Below the pieces are notes generated by a model, which was not told where the DNA came from, ran no database searches, and was given only the letters and a program-made list of their open reading frames with translations. 64,000 nt of DNA from Streptomyces asoensis (GTDB lineage Bacteria > Actinomycetota > Actinomycetes > Streptomycetales > Streptomycetaceae). The number at the start of each line of letters is the position of its first letter. Positions within the stretch are counted from its first letter, which is position 1. The position numbers and the translations under genes are program-made. The stretch covers positions 6,200,001 to 6,264,000 of the forward strand of contig NZ_CP049838.1 in the NCBI RefSeq assembly GCF_013085465.1. The letters run 5' to 3'. Positions 18,953 through 28,339 of the stretch are shown here, in pieces.

Positions 18953-19891
18953 ATGAGCACCAACTCCCGTCTGCGTACCTTCGGTTCCCGCGAGGTCGGT
19001 CCCGGCAGGCCCGTCTACATCTGCGGCGAGATCGGCATCAACCACAACGGCGAGCTGGACAACGCCTTCAAGCTGATCGACGTGGCCGCCGAGGCCGGCT
19101 GCGACGCCGTGAAGTTCCAGAAGCGCACCCCCGAGATCTGCACCCCGCGCGACCAGTGGGACATCGAGCGCGACACCCCCTGGGGCCGGATGACCTACAT
19201 CGACTACCGCCACCGCGTCGAGTTCGGCGAGGACGAGTACCGGCAGATCGACGAGTACTGCAAGGAGAAGGGCATCGCCTGGTTCGCGTCCCCGTGGGAC
19301 ACCGAGGCGGTCGCCTTCCTGGAGAAGTTCGACGTCCCCGCGCACAAGGTGGCGTCCGCCTCGCTGACGGACGACGAGCTGCTGCGCGCCCTGCGCTCCA
19401 CCAACCGCGCCGTCATCCTCTCCACCGGCATGTCGACGCCGCGGCAGATCCGCCACGCCGTCGAGGTCCTCGGCAGCGACAACATCCTCATGTGCCACGC
19501 CACCTCGACCTACCCGGCGAAGGCCGAGGAGCTCAACCTCCGCGTGATCAACACGCTGGAGAAGGAGTACCCGAACGTCCCGATCGGCTACTCCGGCCAC
19601 GAGACCGGCCTCCAGACCACCCTCGCCGCGGTCGCCCTCGGCGCCGCCTTCGTCGAGCGCCACATCACCCTCGACCGCGCGATGTGGGGCTCCGACCAGG
19701 CCGCCTCCGTCGAGCCGGGCGGCCTCACCCGCCTCGTCCGCGACATCCGCACCATCGAGGCCTCCCTCGGCGACGGCGTCAAGAAGGTCTACGACTCCGA
19801 GCTCGGCCCCATGAAGAAGCTGCGCCGCGTGTCGGGCGTCGTCGCGGAGGCGGAGATCGCGGCGGCGGCGGGCGAACCGGTCGCTGTGTGA
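18953..19891 (+). CDS. neuB: N-acetylneuraminate/Kdn (9-phosphate) synthase, NeuB family, without SAF domain
   Basis: A 312-residue TIM-barrel synthase that condenses PEP with a mannose-type sugar to give a nine-carbon acid. Diagnostic blocks are EIGINHNG with the metal and substrate ligands, AGCDAVKFQKR, STGMST, CHATSTYPA, GYSGHETG and ERHITLDR. Typical NeuB proteins are about 340-350 residues and carry a C-terminal antifreeze-like SAF domain that caps the active site. Here the chain ends at VVAEAEIAAAAGEPVAV, so SAF is missing. It sits directly after the NeuA-phosphatase fusion. No NeuC epimerase is present in the window, which favours mannose-6-phosphate and hence Kdn as product (inference). 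Confidence 0.9.
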   Translation: MSTNSRLRTFGSREVGPGRPVYICGEIGINHNGELDNAFKLIDVAAEAGCDAVKFQKRTPEICTPRDQWDIERDTPWGRMTYIDYRHRVEFGEDEYRQIDEYCKEKGIAWFASPWDTEAVAFLEKFDVPAHKVASASLTDDELLRALRSTNRAVILSTGMSTPRQIRHAVEVLGSDNILMCHATSTYPAKAEELNLRVINTLEKEYPNVPIGYSGHETGLQTTLAAVALGAAFVERHITLDRAMWGSDQAASVEPGGLTRLVRDIRTIEASLGDGVKKVYDSELGPMKKLRRVSGVVAEAEIAAAAGEPVAV

Positions 19892-19934
19892 CCTGAATAC
19901 CCCTCCGAGTGCCTTACGGGATGGTCGTCCGACG

Positions 19935-21026
19935 ATGAGTCCTCGCGCCGGGAAGAACACCGGCCACACCCCCCACACCCTCGCCTTCGTCGAGAGTCCG
20001 GTGCAGCTCCTGAACGTCCTGGAGTGGGCGCACGCCCGGGAACTCCACCCGCGAGAGGAGCCCGGCGCGGGGTTGACCCTCGTCGTCCTGTCCCCGACCG
20101 ATCCGATGACCCGGGGCCAGCTGCGCCGCATGGCCGAGCTGGCCCGCCGGGAAGGGCACACGGTCCGCTGGGAGGAGGCCCGCGGCGGCACCACGGCGCC
20201 CTTCCGCACGATCGGCGGCCTCACCCCGCTGCTGCGGCGCGCGGAGCGGATGGTGATGGGCGACCCGTTCTCCCGTTACGTCCAGCTGCTGCTGACCATC
20301 ACCAGGGCGAGCGAGCTGGTCGTGGTGGACGACGGGACGGCGACGATGGAGTTCGTGGGCCAGCTGGCCCGCGGCGAACGCCTCGTCCGCTGGCACCGCA
20401 AGGGCGGCCGCTCGGGCCCCCGCGACGTGCTCTTCGCCCCGGTGTCCGCCGCGGCCCGCCGCCGTCTGACCCCCGGCCCGGACCGCGGGGTCGAGGTCTT
20501 CTCCTCCATGCCCATGAAGGACGCCCCCGACGGCGTCACGATCACGTCCAACGTCTTCGCCTGGACCCGTGAGCGCTTCGGCCCGCCGCGCGTGACGAAG
20601 AGCGCGGACATGGTCGGCACCTCGCTGGTGGAGACCGGCGTGGTGGACGTCGACCGCTATCTGGAGGCGGTCCGGACGCTGGCCGAGGCGCACGGCGCGA
20701 CCCGCTACTTCGCCCACCGCCGGGAGAGCACGGAGAAACTCCACCGGCTGGCCGTCGAGACGGGACTGGAGGTGGTCCGCCCGGACCTCCCGCTGGAACT
20801 GATCGCCCGCCGCGGCCCCATCGGCCGGACCGTCCTCAGCTTCCCTTCCACGGTCGTCCACACCCTGCCGCTGGCTCTGTCCGGCACCGACGTCCGCGTC
20901 GCGGTCTGCGACATCGACCCGGCCTGGCTGACGGAACACGCCTCGCCCAGAGCCCAGGGGTTCCTGTCCGGGGTGACGGGCACGGCGAAGGACGTACACC
21001 GGCTGGCAGCGGTGAGCGTGGTCTGA
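19935..21026 (+). CDS. Sialyltransferase/polysialyltransferase-superfamily-like protein
   Basis: A 363-residue protein that I assign with moderate confidence. It opens with HTLAFVESPVQLLNVLEW, the 'xxExPxQL' start common in GT52-type bacterial sialyltransferases. VVVDDGTAT holds the D/E-D-G motif, YFAHRRES replaces the usual HP motif and LSFPSTVVHTL fits the Ser/Thr motif. It follows neuB by 43 bp on the same strand and is likely the last gene of that operon. The likely job is transfer of the activated nonulosonic acid, perhaps the first residue or a branch. No good SD precedes ATG 19935, so the start is less certain. Confidence 0.65.
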   Translation: MSPRAGKNTGHTPHTLAFVESPVQLLNVLEWAHARELHPREEPGAGLTLVVLSPTDPMTRGQLRRMAELARREGHTVRWEEARGGTTAPFRTIGGLTPLLRRAERMVMGDPFSRYVQLLLTITRASELVVVDDGTATMEFVGQLARGERLVRWHRKGGRSGPRDVLFAPVSAAARRRLTPGPDRGVEVFSSMPMKDAPDGVTITSNVFAWTRERFGPPRVTKSADMVGTSLVETGVVDVDRYLEAVRTLAEAHGATRYFAHRRESTEKLHRLAVETGLEVVRPDLPLELIARRGPIGRTVLSFPSTVVHTLPLALSGTDVRVAVCDIDPAWLTEHASPRAQGFLSGVTGTAKDVHRLAAVSVV

Positions 21027-21341
21027 GGAGGGCCGGGACCAGGGCGACCACGAGCCGCCGCTGCCGGGTCGGCCCCGCGTCGTCGCCCAGCGTGGCACCA
21101 CCGCTGCACGGAGGTGATGATTTCGGGATCGGTCCCGGTACGTGGACAAACCCAGCGTGGCTCGAGCGGTCCGTGGTATCCGTGAAAGGAAGGAAGAAGT
21201 GTGGGTGCCGACCGAGAAACCGGCGAGTTTACCCATCCATCACAGCAGCCATGCGCCGCGCGGCCAACTTTTCTTCGCCTAACGGGTTGAACTTTTGTTG
21301 ATCGGGTCAGTTGACCGCCCCGGCGTCCTACCCTTCAGAGG
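21027..21341. other. 315-bp intergenic region
   Basis: No gene is visible. The last 120 bp are AT-richer and hold the AACTTTTGTTGA motif (21290-21301) and a TACCCT -10-like box (21329-21334) for the amidohydrolase gene. No terminator hairpin was recognised after 21026. Confidence 0.6.
21290..21301 (+). promoter_or_regulatory. AACTTTTGTTGA motif before the M20 gene
   Basis: Second copy of the motif at 16254-16266, one T shorter, 40 nt before GTG 21342. Confidence 0.45.
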
Positions 21342-22646
21342 GTGAAGCAACTGATGTCCCGAGAGTCCGAGGCCGATCCGTCAGGGGAAGACGTGCTCCC
21401 CGGTGCACTTCCGGGTGCGCTCCCCGGCGCCCTTCCCGGCACCTTGCCGGAGGCGCTGCGCGCAGAGCTCGTGGCCTTCCGCCGCGACATGCACATGCAC
21501 CCCGAGCTCGGCAACCAGGAGTTCCGTACGACGGCCGCGATCAAGGCCCGCCTCGAGCAGGCGGGTCTCAAGCCGCGCGTACTCGCCGTAGGGACCGGCC
21601 TCATCTGTGACATCGGGACCGTGGGCGGAGGGGGAGCGGCGGGCGCCGGGGCCGACGGGGTTCCCGTCCTCGCGATGCGCGCCGACATCGACGCGCTGCC
21701 CATCCCGGACACGAAGACCGAGTGCGCGTACCGCTCGACGGTGCCGGACCGCGCGCACGCCTGCGGGCACGACGTGCACACCACCGTCGTCCTCGGCGCC
21801 GGACTCGTCCTCGCCGAGCTGCACCGGCAGGGCCGGCTCCCGCGGCCCGTGCGGCTGATCTTCCAGCCCGCCGAGGAGGTACTGCCCGGCGGTGCCGCCG
21901 ACGCCATCGAGGGCGGGGCGCTGGACGGGGTCGGGCGGATCATCGCCGTGCACTGCGACCCGCGGGTCGACGCGGGCAGGGTCGGGCTGCGCGAGGGTGC
22001 CATCACCTCCGCCTGCGACCGGCTGGAGATCTCGCTGGACGGGCCCGGCGGCCACACCGCCCGCCCGCACCTCACCACCGACCTCGTGACCGCCGTCGCC
22101 CGGGTCGTCACCGACGTGCCCGCGCTGGTCGGCCGCCGCGTCGACACCCGGGCCGGGCTGGCCGTCACCTGGGGCCGGATCGAGAGCGGCCACGCACCGA
22201 ACGTGATCCCGCAGCACGCCGAGCTCTCCGGGACCGTCCGCTGCCTGGACATCGAGGCGTGGCGGCAGGCGCCGGACATCGTCGTCGCGGCGATCGACGA
22301 GGTCGCCAACCTGCACCGGGCCAAGTCGGAGATCAACTACGTGCGGGGCGTCCCGCCCGTCGTCAACGACGGCGAGGTCGCCGGGCTGCTGCGGGACGCC
22401 ATGGTCGCCCGACGCGGTGAGACGGCCGTGGAGAGCACCGAACAGAGCCTCGGCGGCGAGGACTTCTCCTGGTACCTCGAGCGGGTGCCCGGCGCGATGG
22501 CCCGGCTCGGGGTCCGCCCGCCCGGCGAGCGCACCGTGCGCGATCTGCACCAGGGCGACTTCGACGCGGACGAGTCGGCGATCACCGTCGGCGTGGAGCT
22601 CTTCACGGCTGCCGCGCTGCTGGACGCGGCGACTCGCGTCCACTGA
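21342..22646 (+). CDS. M20-family amidohydrolase/peptidase
   Basis: A 434-residue zinc-dependent amidohydrolase of the M20D (HipO/AbgB) type. RRDMHMHPELG, MRADIDALPI, HACGHDVHTT with Cys and His metal ligands, QPAEEVLPGGA with the catalytic/metal Glu pair, and GPGGHTARPH in the lid domain are all present. Substrates are probably N-acyl amino acids or amino-acid conjugates. An N-terminal LPGALPGALPG repeat comes from short DNA duplications. GTG 21342 is taken because TACCCT lies 7 nt upstream (leaderless); ATG 21354 with AGAGGG upstream is the alternative. The gene stands between the glycan and nucleoside clusters with no clear tie to either. Confidence 0.88.
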   Translation: MKQLMSRESEADPSGEDVLPGALPGALPGALPGTLPEALRAELVAFRRDMHMHPELGNQEFRTTAAIKARLEQAGLKPRVLAVGTGLICDIGTVGGGGAAGAGADGVPVLAMRADIDALPIPDTKTECAYRSTVPDRAHACGHDVHTTVVLGAGLVLAELHRQGRLPRPVRLIFQPAEEVLPGGAADAIEGGALDGVGRIIAVHCDPRVDAGRVGLREGAITSACDRLEISLDGPGGHTARPHLTTDLVTAVARVVTDVPALVGRRVDTRAGLAVTWGRIESGHAPNVIPQHAELSGTVRCLDIEAWRQAPDIVVAAIDEVANLHRAKSEINYVRGVPPVVNDGEVAGLLRDAMVARRGETAVESTEQSLGGEDFSWYLERVPGAMARLGVRPPGERTVRDLHQGDFDADESAITVGVELFTAAALLDAATRVH

Positions 22647-22809
22647 GGGAACCCCTGGCGGAGGAACCCCGAGGAGCCCGGGCGAGGGGGTGCCGGAAAG
22701 GCGCCCCTTCGTCCCCTTGTGTCACCCACCCGTAACCCCGGGGACGCGCTTGTAACCCCGCGTCGGCACGAATCGATAACGGCCCGGAGAAACCCCGTTC
22801 CCCTCCGCT

Positions 22810-22823
22810 TCTACGCGCGTTAC
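22810..22823. promoter_or_regulatory. Nucleoside-regulon palindrome, site 1 (bmpA-1)
   Basis: TCTACGCGCGTTAC matches 11 of 14 positions of TCTACGCGCGTAGA. It overlaps a TACTGT -10-like box (22821-22826), 109 nt before the bmpA-1 start. Confidence 0.75.
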
Positions 22824-22935
22824 TGTGCGCCGGAATCGCCACCGGGAAAGGCTTGTTGGGGAGCCCCTCCTGAACGGCGCCACCAAGGGGAAAGCGGGCC
22901 GGTCACGGCGCCGTGGGGATGAAGGGGTGCTTGCT

Positions 22936-24012
22936 ATGCGTCTGATATCTCGGAGGACGAGATTTTCCCGGGCCGCGGTGACCGTCGCGGTCGTCGCGCT
23001 CGCCGCCGCCGGCTGCGGCAAGTCCAGCACCGACTCCAAGTCGAGCGACTCGGAATCCAGCAGCGGCACGTACTCGGGCAAGGGCATCGGCCTCGCGTAC
23101 GACATCGGTGGCAAGGGCGACCAGTCCTTCAACGACGCCGCCTACGCCGGTTTCCAGAAGGCCGAGAAGGAATTCAAGATCGGCGGCCAGGACATCGAGC
23201 CGCAGGACGGCGAGTCCGACGCGGACAAGGTGCAGCGCCTGACCCAGCTCGCCCAGGCCGGCTACAACCCGGTGATCGGCGTCGGCTTCGCCTACGCGCC
23301 GGCCGTCAAGGAGGTCGCCGCCAAGTTCCCGAAGATCACCTTCGGGATCATCGACGACGAGCAGATCCAGGCGAAGAACGTCGCCGACATGGTCTTCCAC
23401 GAGGAGCAGGCCTCGTACCTGGCCGGTGTCGCCGCCGCCAAGGCCACCAAGAAGGCGCACATCGGCTTCATCGGCGGCGTGGACATCCCGCTGATCCACA
23501 AGTTCGAGGCCGGTTATGTCCAGGGCGCCAAGTCGGTCGACCCGAACATCAAGATCGAGTCGCAGTACCTGACCGAGACCGCCCAGGAAGGCGGCTTCTC
23601 CAGCCCCGACAAGGGCAAGGACGCGGCGAGCGGTCAGATCGAGGCGGGCGCCGACGTCATCTACCACGCGGCCGGCCTCTCCGGTCAGGGCGTCATCACC
23701 GAGGCCGCGGCCAAGAAGGTGTGGGCCATCGGCGTCGACTCCGACCAGTACAGCCAGAGCGCGCTGGCGGCGTACAAGGACTACATCCTCGGCTCGGCGC
23801 TGAAGAACGTCGGCGGCGCCGTCTACGACCTCGTGAAGTCCGTCCACGCGGGCAAGCCGCTGTCCGGTGTGGTCCGCGGCAGCCTCTCCAACGACGGGGT
23901 CGGATTCGCCGACACCAACCCGAAGTACAAGGCGATGACGGACGTCGTCGCGGCCGTCGACAAGGCCAAGCAGGACATCATCGACGGCAAGATCACGGTA
24001 AACACCAAGTAA
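22936..24012 (+). CDS. BmpA/Med-family nucleoside-binding lipoprotein 1
   Basis: A 358-residue substrate-binding lipoprotein. The signal peptide ends at ALAAAGC with the lipidated Cys, followed by a Ser-rich linker. The mature part has the BMP (PnrA/TmpC) fold: GLAYDIGGKGDQSFNDAAYAG binds the nucleoside, and GFAYAPAV, DDEQIQ and GVDIPLIHKFEAG are family blocks. It would capture nucleosides outside the cell for the ABC transporter at 25536-29601. GAAGGGG lies 8 nt before ATG 22936. It is highly similar to the next gene and has its own operator and a roughly 105-nt 5' leader. Confidence 0.92.
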   Translation: MRLISRRTRFSRAAVTVAVVALAAAGCGKSSTDSKSSDSESSSGTYSGKGIGLAYDIGGKGDQSFNDAAYAGFQKAEKEFKIGGQDIEPQDGESDADKVQRLTQLAQAGYNPVIGVGFAYAPAVKEVAAKFPKITFGIIDDEQIQAKNVADMVFHEEQASYLAGVAAAKATKKAHIGFIGGVDIPLIHKFEAGYVQGAKSVDPNIKIESQYLTETAQEGGFSSPDKGKDAASGQIEAGADVIYHAAGLSGQGVITEAAAKKVWAIGVDSDQYSQSALAAYKDYILGSALKNVGGAVYDLVKSVHAGKPLSGVVRGSLSNDGVGFADTNPKYKAMTDVVAAVDKAKQDIIDGKITVNTK

Positions 24013-24072
24013 CGGCCCGAAACCCGTTCCGCCGGGCCCTTGCTACGCCCTTACGGGCGTCCTTGCAGCCCA

Positions 24073-24101
24073 TGCGCCCCTTGCCTCCCGCAAGGGGCGC
24101 A
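24073..24101 (+). terminator. Hairpin terminator after bmpA-1
   Basis: A perfect 12-bp stem (24073-24084 with 24090-24101) with a 5-nt loop; no T run follows. Confidence 0.8.
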
Positions 24102-24176
24102 CTGCTGTCCGTAACCTGGACCGCAACTGTGGCCACAGCTCGGTAACGGACCGGACAGAAGGGTTTTTCCGTCTGG

Positions 24177-24190
24177 TCTACGCGCGTTAC
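24177..24190. promoter_or_regulatory. Nucleoside-regulon palindrome, site 2 (bmpA-2)
   Basis: TCTACGCGCGTTAC is identical to site 1. It overlaps a TACGCT -10-like box (24188-24193), about 55 nt before bmpA-2. Confidence 0.8.
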
Positions 24191-24244
24191 GCTGCGGCGG
24201 AACCAGCGCCTGGTTTGGGCGCTTGCACAAAGGAGTCAAGTTCC

Positions 24245-25300
24245 ATGCGCCGGGTGTCCCGAATCGCGGTTGCGGGTGTTGCCACCGCAGCTCTCGCCGT
24301 GACCGTTTCCGCTTGCGGAAGCTCCTCCACGTCGTCGTCGTCCTCCTCCAACAGCAGTGACAAGAACCTGGGCCTCGCGCTCGCGTACGACGTCGGTGGC
24401 AAGGGCGACCAGTCCTTCAACGACGCCGCCACGGCCGGCCTGGACAAGGCCGACAAGGAGTTCGGCTACAAGTCCACCGCTGTCGAGCCGCAGGACGGCG
24501 AGTCCGACGCGGACAAGGTGCAGCGCCTGGAGAGCCTCGCCAAGCAGGGCTACAACCCGGTGATCGGCGTCGGCTTCGCCTACGCGCCGGCCGTCAAGGA
24601 GGTCGCGGCCAAGTACCCGAAGACCACCTTCGGCATCGTCGACGACGAGCAGATCAAGGCCGACAACGTCGCCGACCTCGTCTTCCACGAGGAGCAGGCC
24701 TCCTACCTCGCCGGTGTCGCCGCCGCCAAGGCCACCAAGACCAACACCGTCGGCTTCGTCGGTGGCGTGGACGTTCCGCTGATCCACAAGTTCGAGGCCG
24801 GCTTCAAGCAGGGCGTCGAGGACACCAAGAAGGGCGTCACGGTCAAGTCGCAGTACCTGACCGAGACCGCCGCCGAGGGTGGCTTCTCCAGCCCCGACAA
24901 GGGCGAGAGCGCCGCCGAGGGCCAGATCGACGCCGGTGCGGACGTCGTCTACGCCGCCGCCGGTCTGTCCGGTCAGGGTGTCATCAAGGCCGCCAACGCC
25001 CACAAGATCTGGGCCATCGGCGTCGACTCCGACCAGTACAAGCAGGACGCGCTGAAGGCGTACAAGGACTCGATCCTCACCTCGGCCATGAAGAACGTCG
25101 AGGGCGCGGTCTACACGCTGGCCAAGTCCGTCAAGGACGGCAAGCCCGCGACCGGCGTCGTCCGCGGCAGCCTCGAGAACGGCGGCGTGAGCGTGTCGGA
25201 CTCGAACCCGTCCTTCGCGGGCAACACCGCGATCCAGGACGCGATCAAGAAGGCCGAAGAGGGCATCAAGAACGGCACCATCACGGTCAAGACCTCCTGA
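24245..25300 (+). CDS. BmpA/Med-family nucleoside-binding lipoprotein 2
   Basis: A 351-residue paralogue of the preceding protein. The lipobox is TVSAC, followed by a poly-Ser linker. It shares long blocks with copy 1, such as VGGKGDQSFNDAA, QDGESDADKVQRL, NPVIGVGFAYAPAVKEVAA and GLSGQGVI. AAAGGAG 9 nt before ATG 24245 fixes the start. A terminator and a separate palindrome-bearing promoter lie between the copies, so each is its own unit. The copies may differ in nucleoside preference (inference). Confidence 0.92.
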   Translation: MRRVSRIAVAGVATAALAVTVSACGSSSTSSSSSSNSSDKNLGLALAYDVGGKGDQSFNDAATAGLDKADKEFGYKSTAVEPQDGESDADKVQRLESLAKQGYNPVIGVGFAYAPAVKEVAAKYPKTTFGIVDDEQIKADNVADLVFHEEQASYLAGVAAAKATKTNTVGFVGGVDVPLIHKFEAGFKQGVEDTKKGVTVKSQYLTETAAEGGFSSPDKGESAAEGQIDAGADVVYAAAGLSGQGVIKAANAHKIWAIGVDSDQYKQDALKAYKDSILTSAMKNVEGAVYTLAKSVKDGKPATGVVRGSLENGGVSVSDSNPSFAGNTAIQDAIKKAEEGIKNGTITVKTS

Positions 25301-25493
25301 CCTTCTGTCAGAGGCCTTGGCCAATGAAGCGCTGTAATGGCAGCGTTACGGCCACGGAACCGGGCGCGGGAAGGATGTCCTCCCCGCGCCCCGTTCGCGC
25401 GGCAGAATGCTCGGAACGGATCGAGACTTGATCGGGATCTCCCTCAAGATCATTCAAGATCGACCTGATCCGGGCACTATTTAAAGCAGGGGC

Positions 25494-25507
25494 GCTACGC
25501 GCGTAGA
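25494..25507. promoter_or_regulatory. Nucleoside-regulon palindrome, site 3 (ABC transporter operon)
   Basis: GCTACGCGCGTAGA has a perfect 12-bp palindrome, CTACGCGCGTAG, at 25495-25506, about 28 nt before the proposed ATC start codon. Confidence 0.85.
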
Positions 25508-25521
25508 GCGACCCCTTTTCC

Positions 25522-25527
25522 AAGGAG
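25522..25527 (+). promoter_or_regulatory. Ribosome-binding site that decides an unusual ATC start
   Basis: AAGGAG is the only strong SD before the ABC ATPase frame. The in-frame codon 8 nt downstream is ATC (25536); no ATG, GTG or TTG occurs in frame between the upstream stop (25482) and GTG 25665. Confidence 0.7.
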
Positions 25528-25535
25528 AGTGCGCC

Positions 25536-27220
<1,685 letters not shown>

Positions 27221-27224
<4 letters not shown>

Positions 27225-28339
27225 AGAAGTTCGACAAGGAGCGCGTGCTCCTCGCGGTGGCCGGCCCGGTCATCGCGCTCGTCGCGGCGATCCTGCTGAC
27301 CTCGGTCGTGCTGATCGCCTCGGGCAAGAGCCCGATCGAGCCGTACACGCTCATGCTGGAGCAGGCCGGCTACTCCGACGTCCAGGTCCTGATCGTCAAC
27401 CAGGCCTCGATGTACTACGTCGCCGCCCTCGCGGTCGCCATCGGCTTCCGCATGAACCTGTTCAACATCGGCGTCGACGGCCAGTACCGCCTCGCCGCGA
27501 TGATGACCGCCGTGGTCGGCGCGAACATCGCCCTGCCGTCCTTCCTCCAGATCCCGCTGCTGCTCCTGGTCGGCGTCCTCACCGGCGCCTTCTGGGCCGG
27601 CATCGCGGGCGTCCTGAAGGTCACCCGCGGGGTCAGCGAGGTGGTGGCGACGATCATGCTGAACGCGATCGCCACCAGCGTCATCGGCTACCTCACCCTC
27701 GACAACATGTGGGGCGTGCAGGTCGGCAACAACAACACCACCGGCATCATGAAGGACTCCGGCTGGGTCCCCGGCATCGACCTCGGCGCCGACGTCGGCG
27801 AGATCTACGGCCTGGTCTTCCTCGCCATCGCCCTGGGCATCGTCTACTGGGTCGTCCTCAACCGCACCCGCTTCGGCTTCGACCTGCGCGCCACCGGCGA
27901 GTCCGAGACCGCCGCCGCGGCCTCCGGCGTCGACGCCAAGAAGATGGTCCTCACCGCGATGCTCATCTCCGGCGGCATCGCGGGCCTCTCCGGCCTGCCC
28001 CTGCTGCTCGGCGACGCCCACACCTACAGCCTGAGCTTCCCCACGGGTCTCGGCTTCACCGGCATCACCATCGCCCTGCTCGGCCGCAACAACCCGGTCG
28101 GCATCGCGTTCGCCGCGCTCCTGATCGCCTTCCTCGACAAGGCCTCTCCCGCCCTCGACTACGCGACCCCGGTGGCGTACGAGAAGGAGATCGCCACGAT
28201 CATGCAGGGCCTCATCGTCTTCGCGGTCGTCATCTCGTACGAGGCCGTACGCCAGTGGGGTCTGCGCCGTCAGCAGAAGCGCGTCGGCGCCGAGCTCGCC
28301 GCCGCCGCCCAGAACACCAAGAAGGAGGTGACGGTCTGA
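27221..28339 (+). CDS. Nucleoside ABC transporter permease 1
   Basis: A 372-residue inner-membrane permease of the branched-chain/simple-sugar type (BPD_transp_2, YufP/NupB-like), with eight to ten hydrophobic segments. FRMNLFNIGVDGQYRLAAM is the family motif near the second helix. GVSEVVATIMLNAIA and RATGESETAAAASGVD lie at the cytoplasmic loop contacting the ATPase. The ATG overlaps the ATPase stop (ATGA). With the second permease it should form the heterodimeric channel served by the BmpA lipoproteins. Confidence 0.92.

Noticed and set aside
22833..22935. Riboswitch in the bmpA-1 5' leader
   Set aside because: The leader of about 105 nt has only short G/C runs; I saw no purine or other known riboswitch core. 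The upstream palindrome is a better explanation of control.
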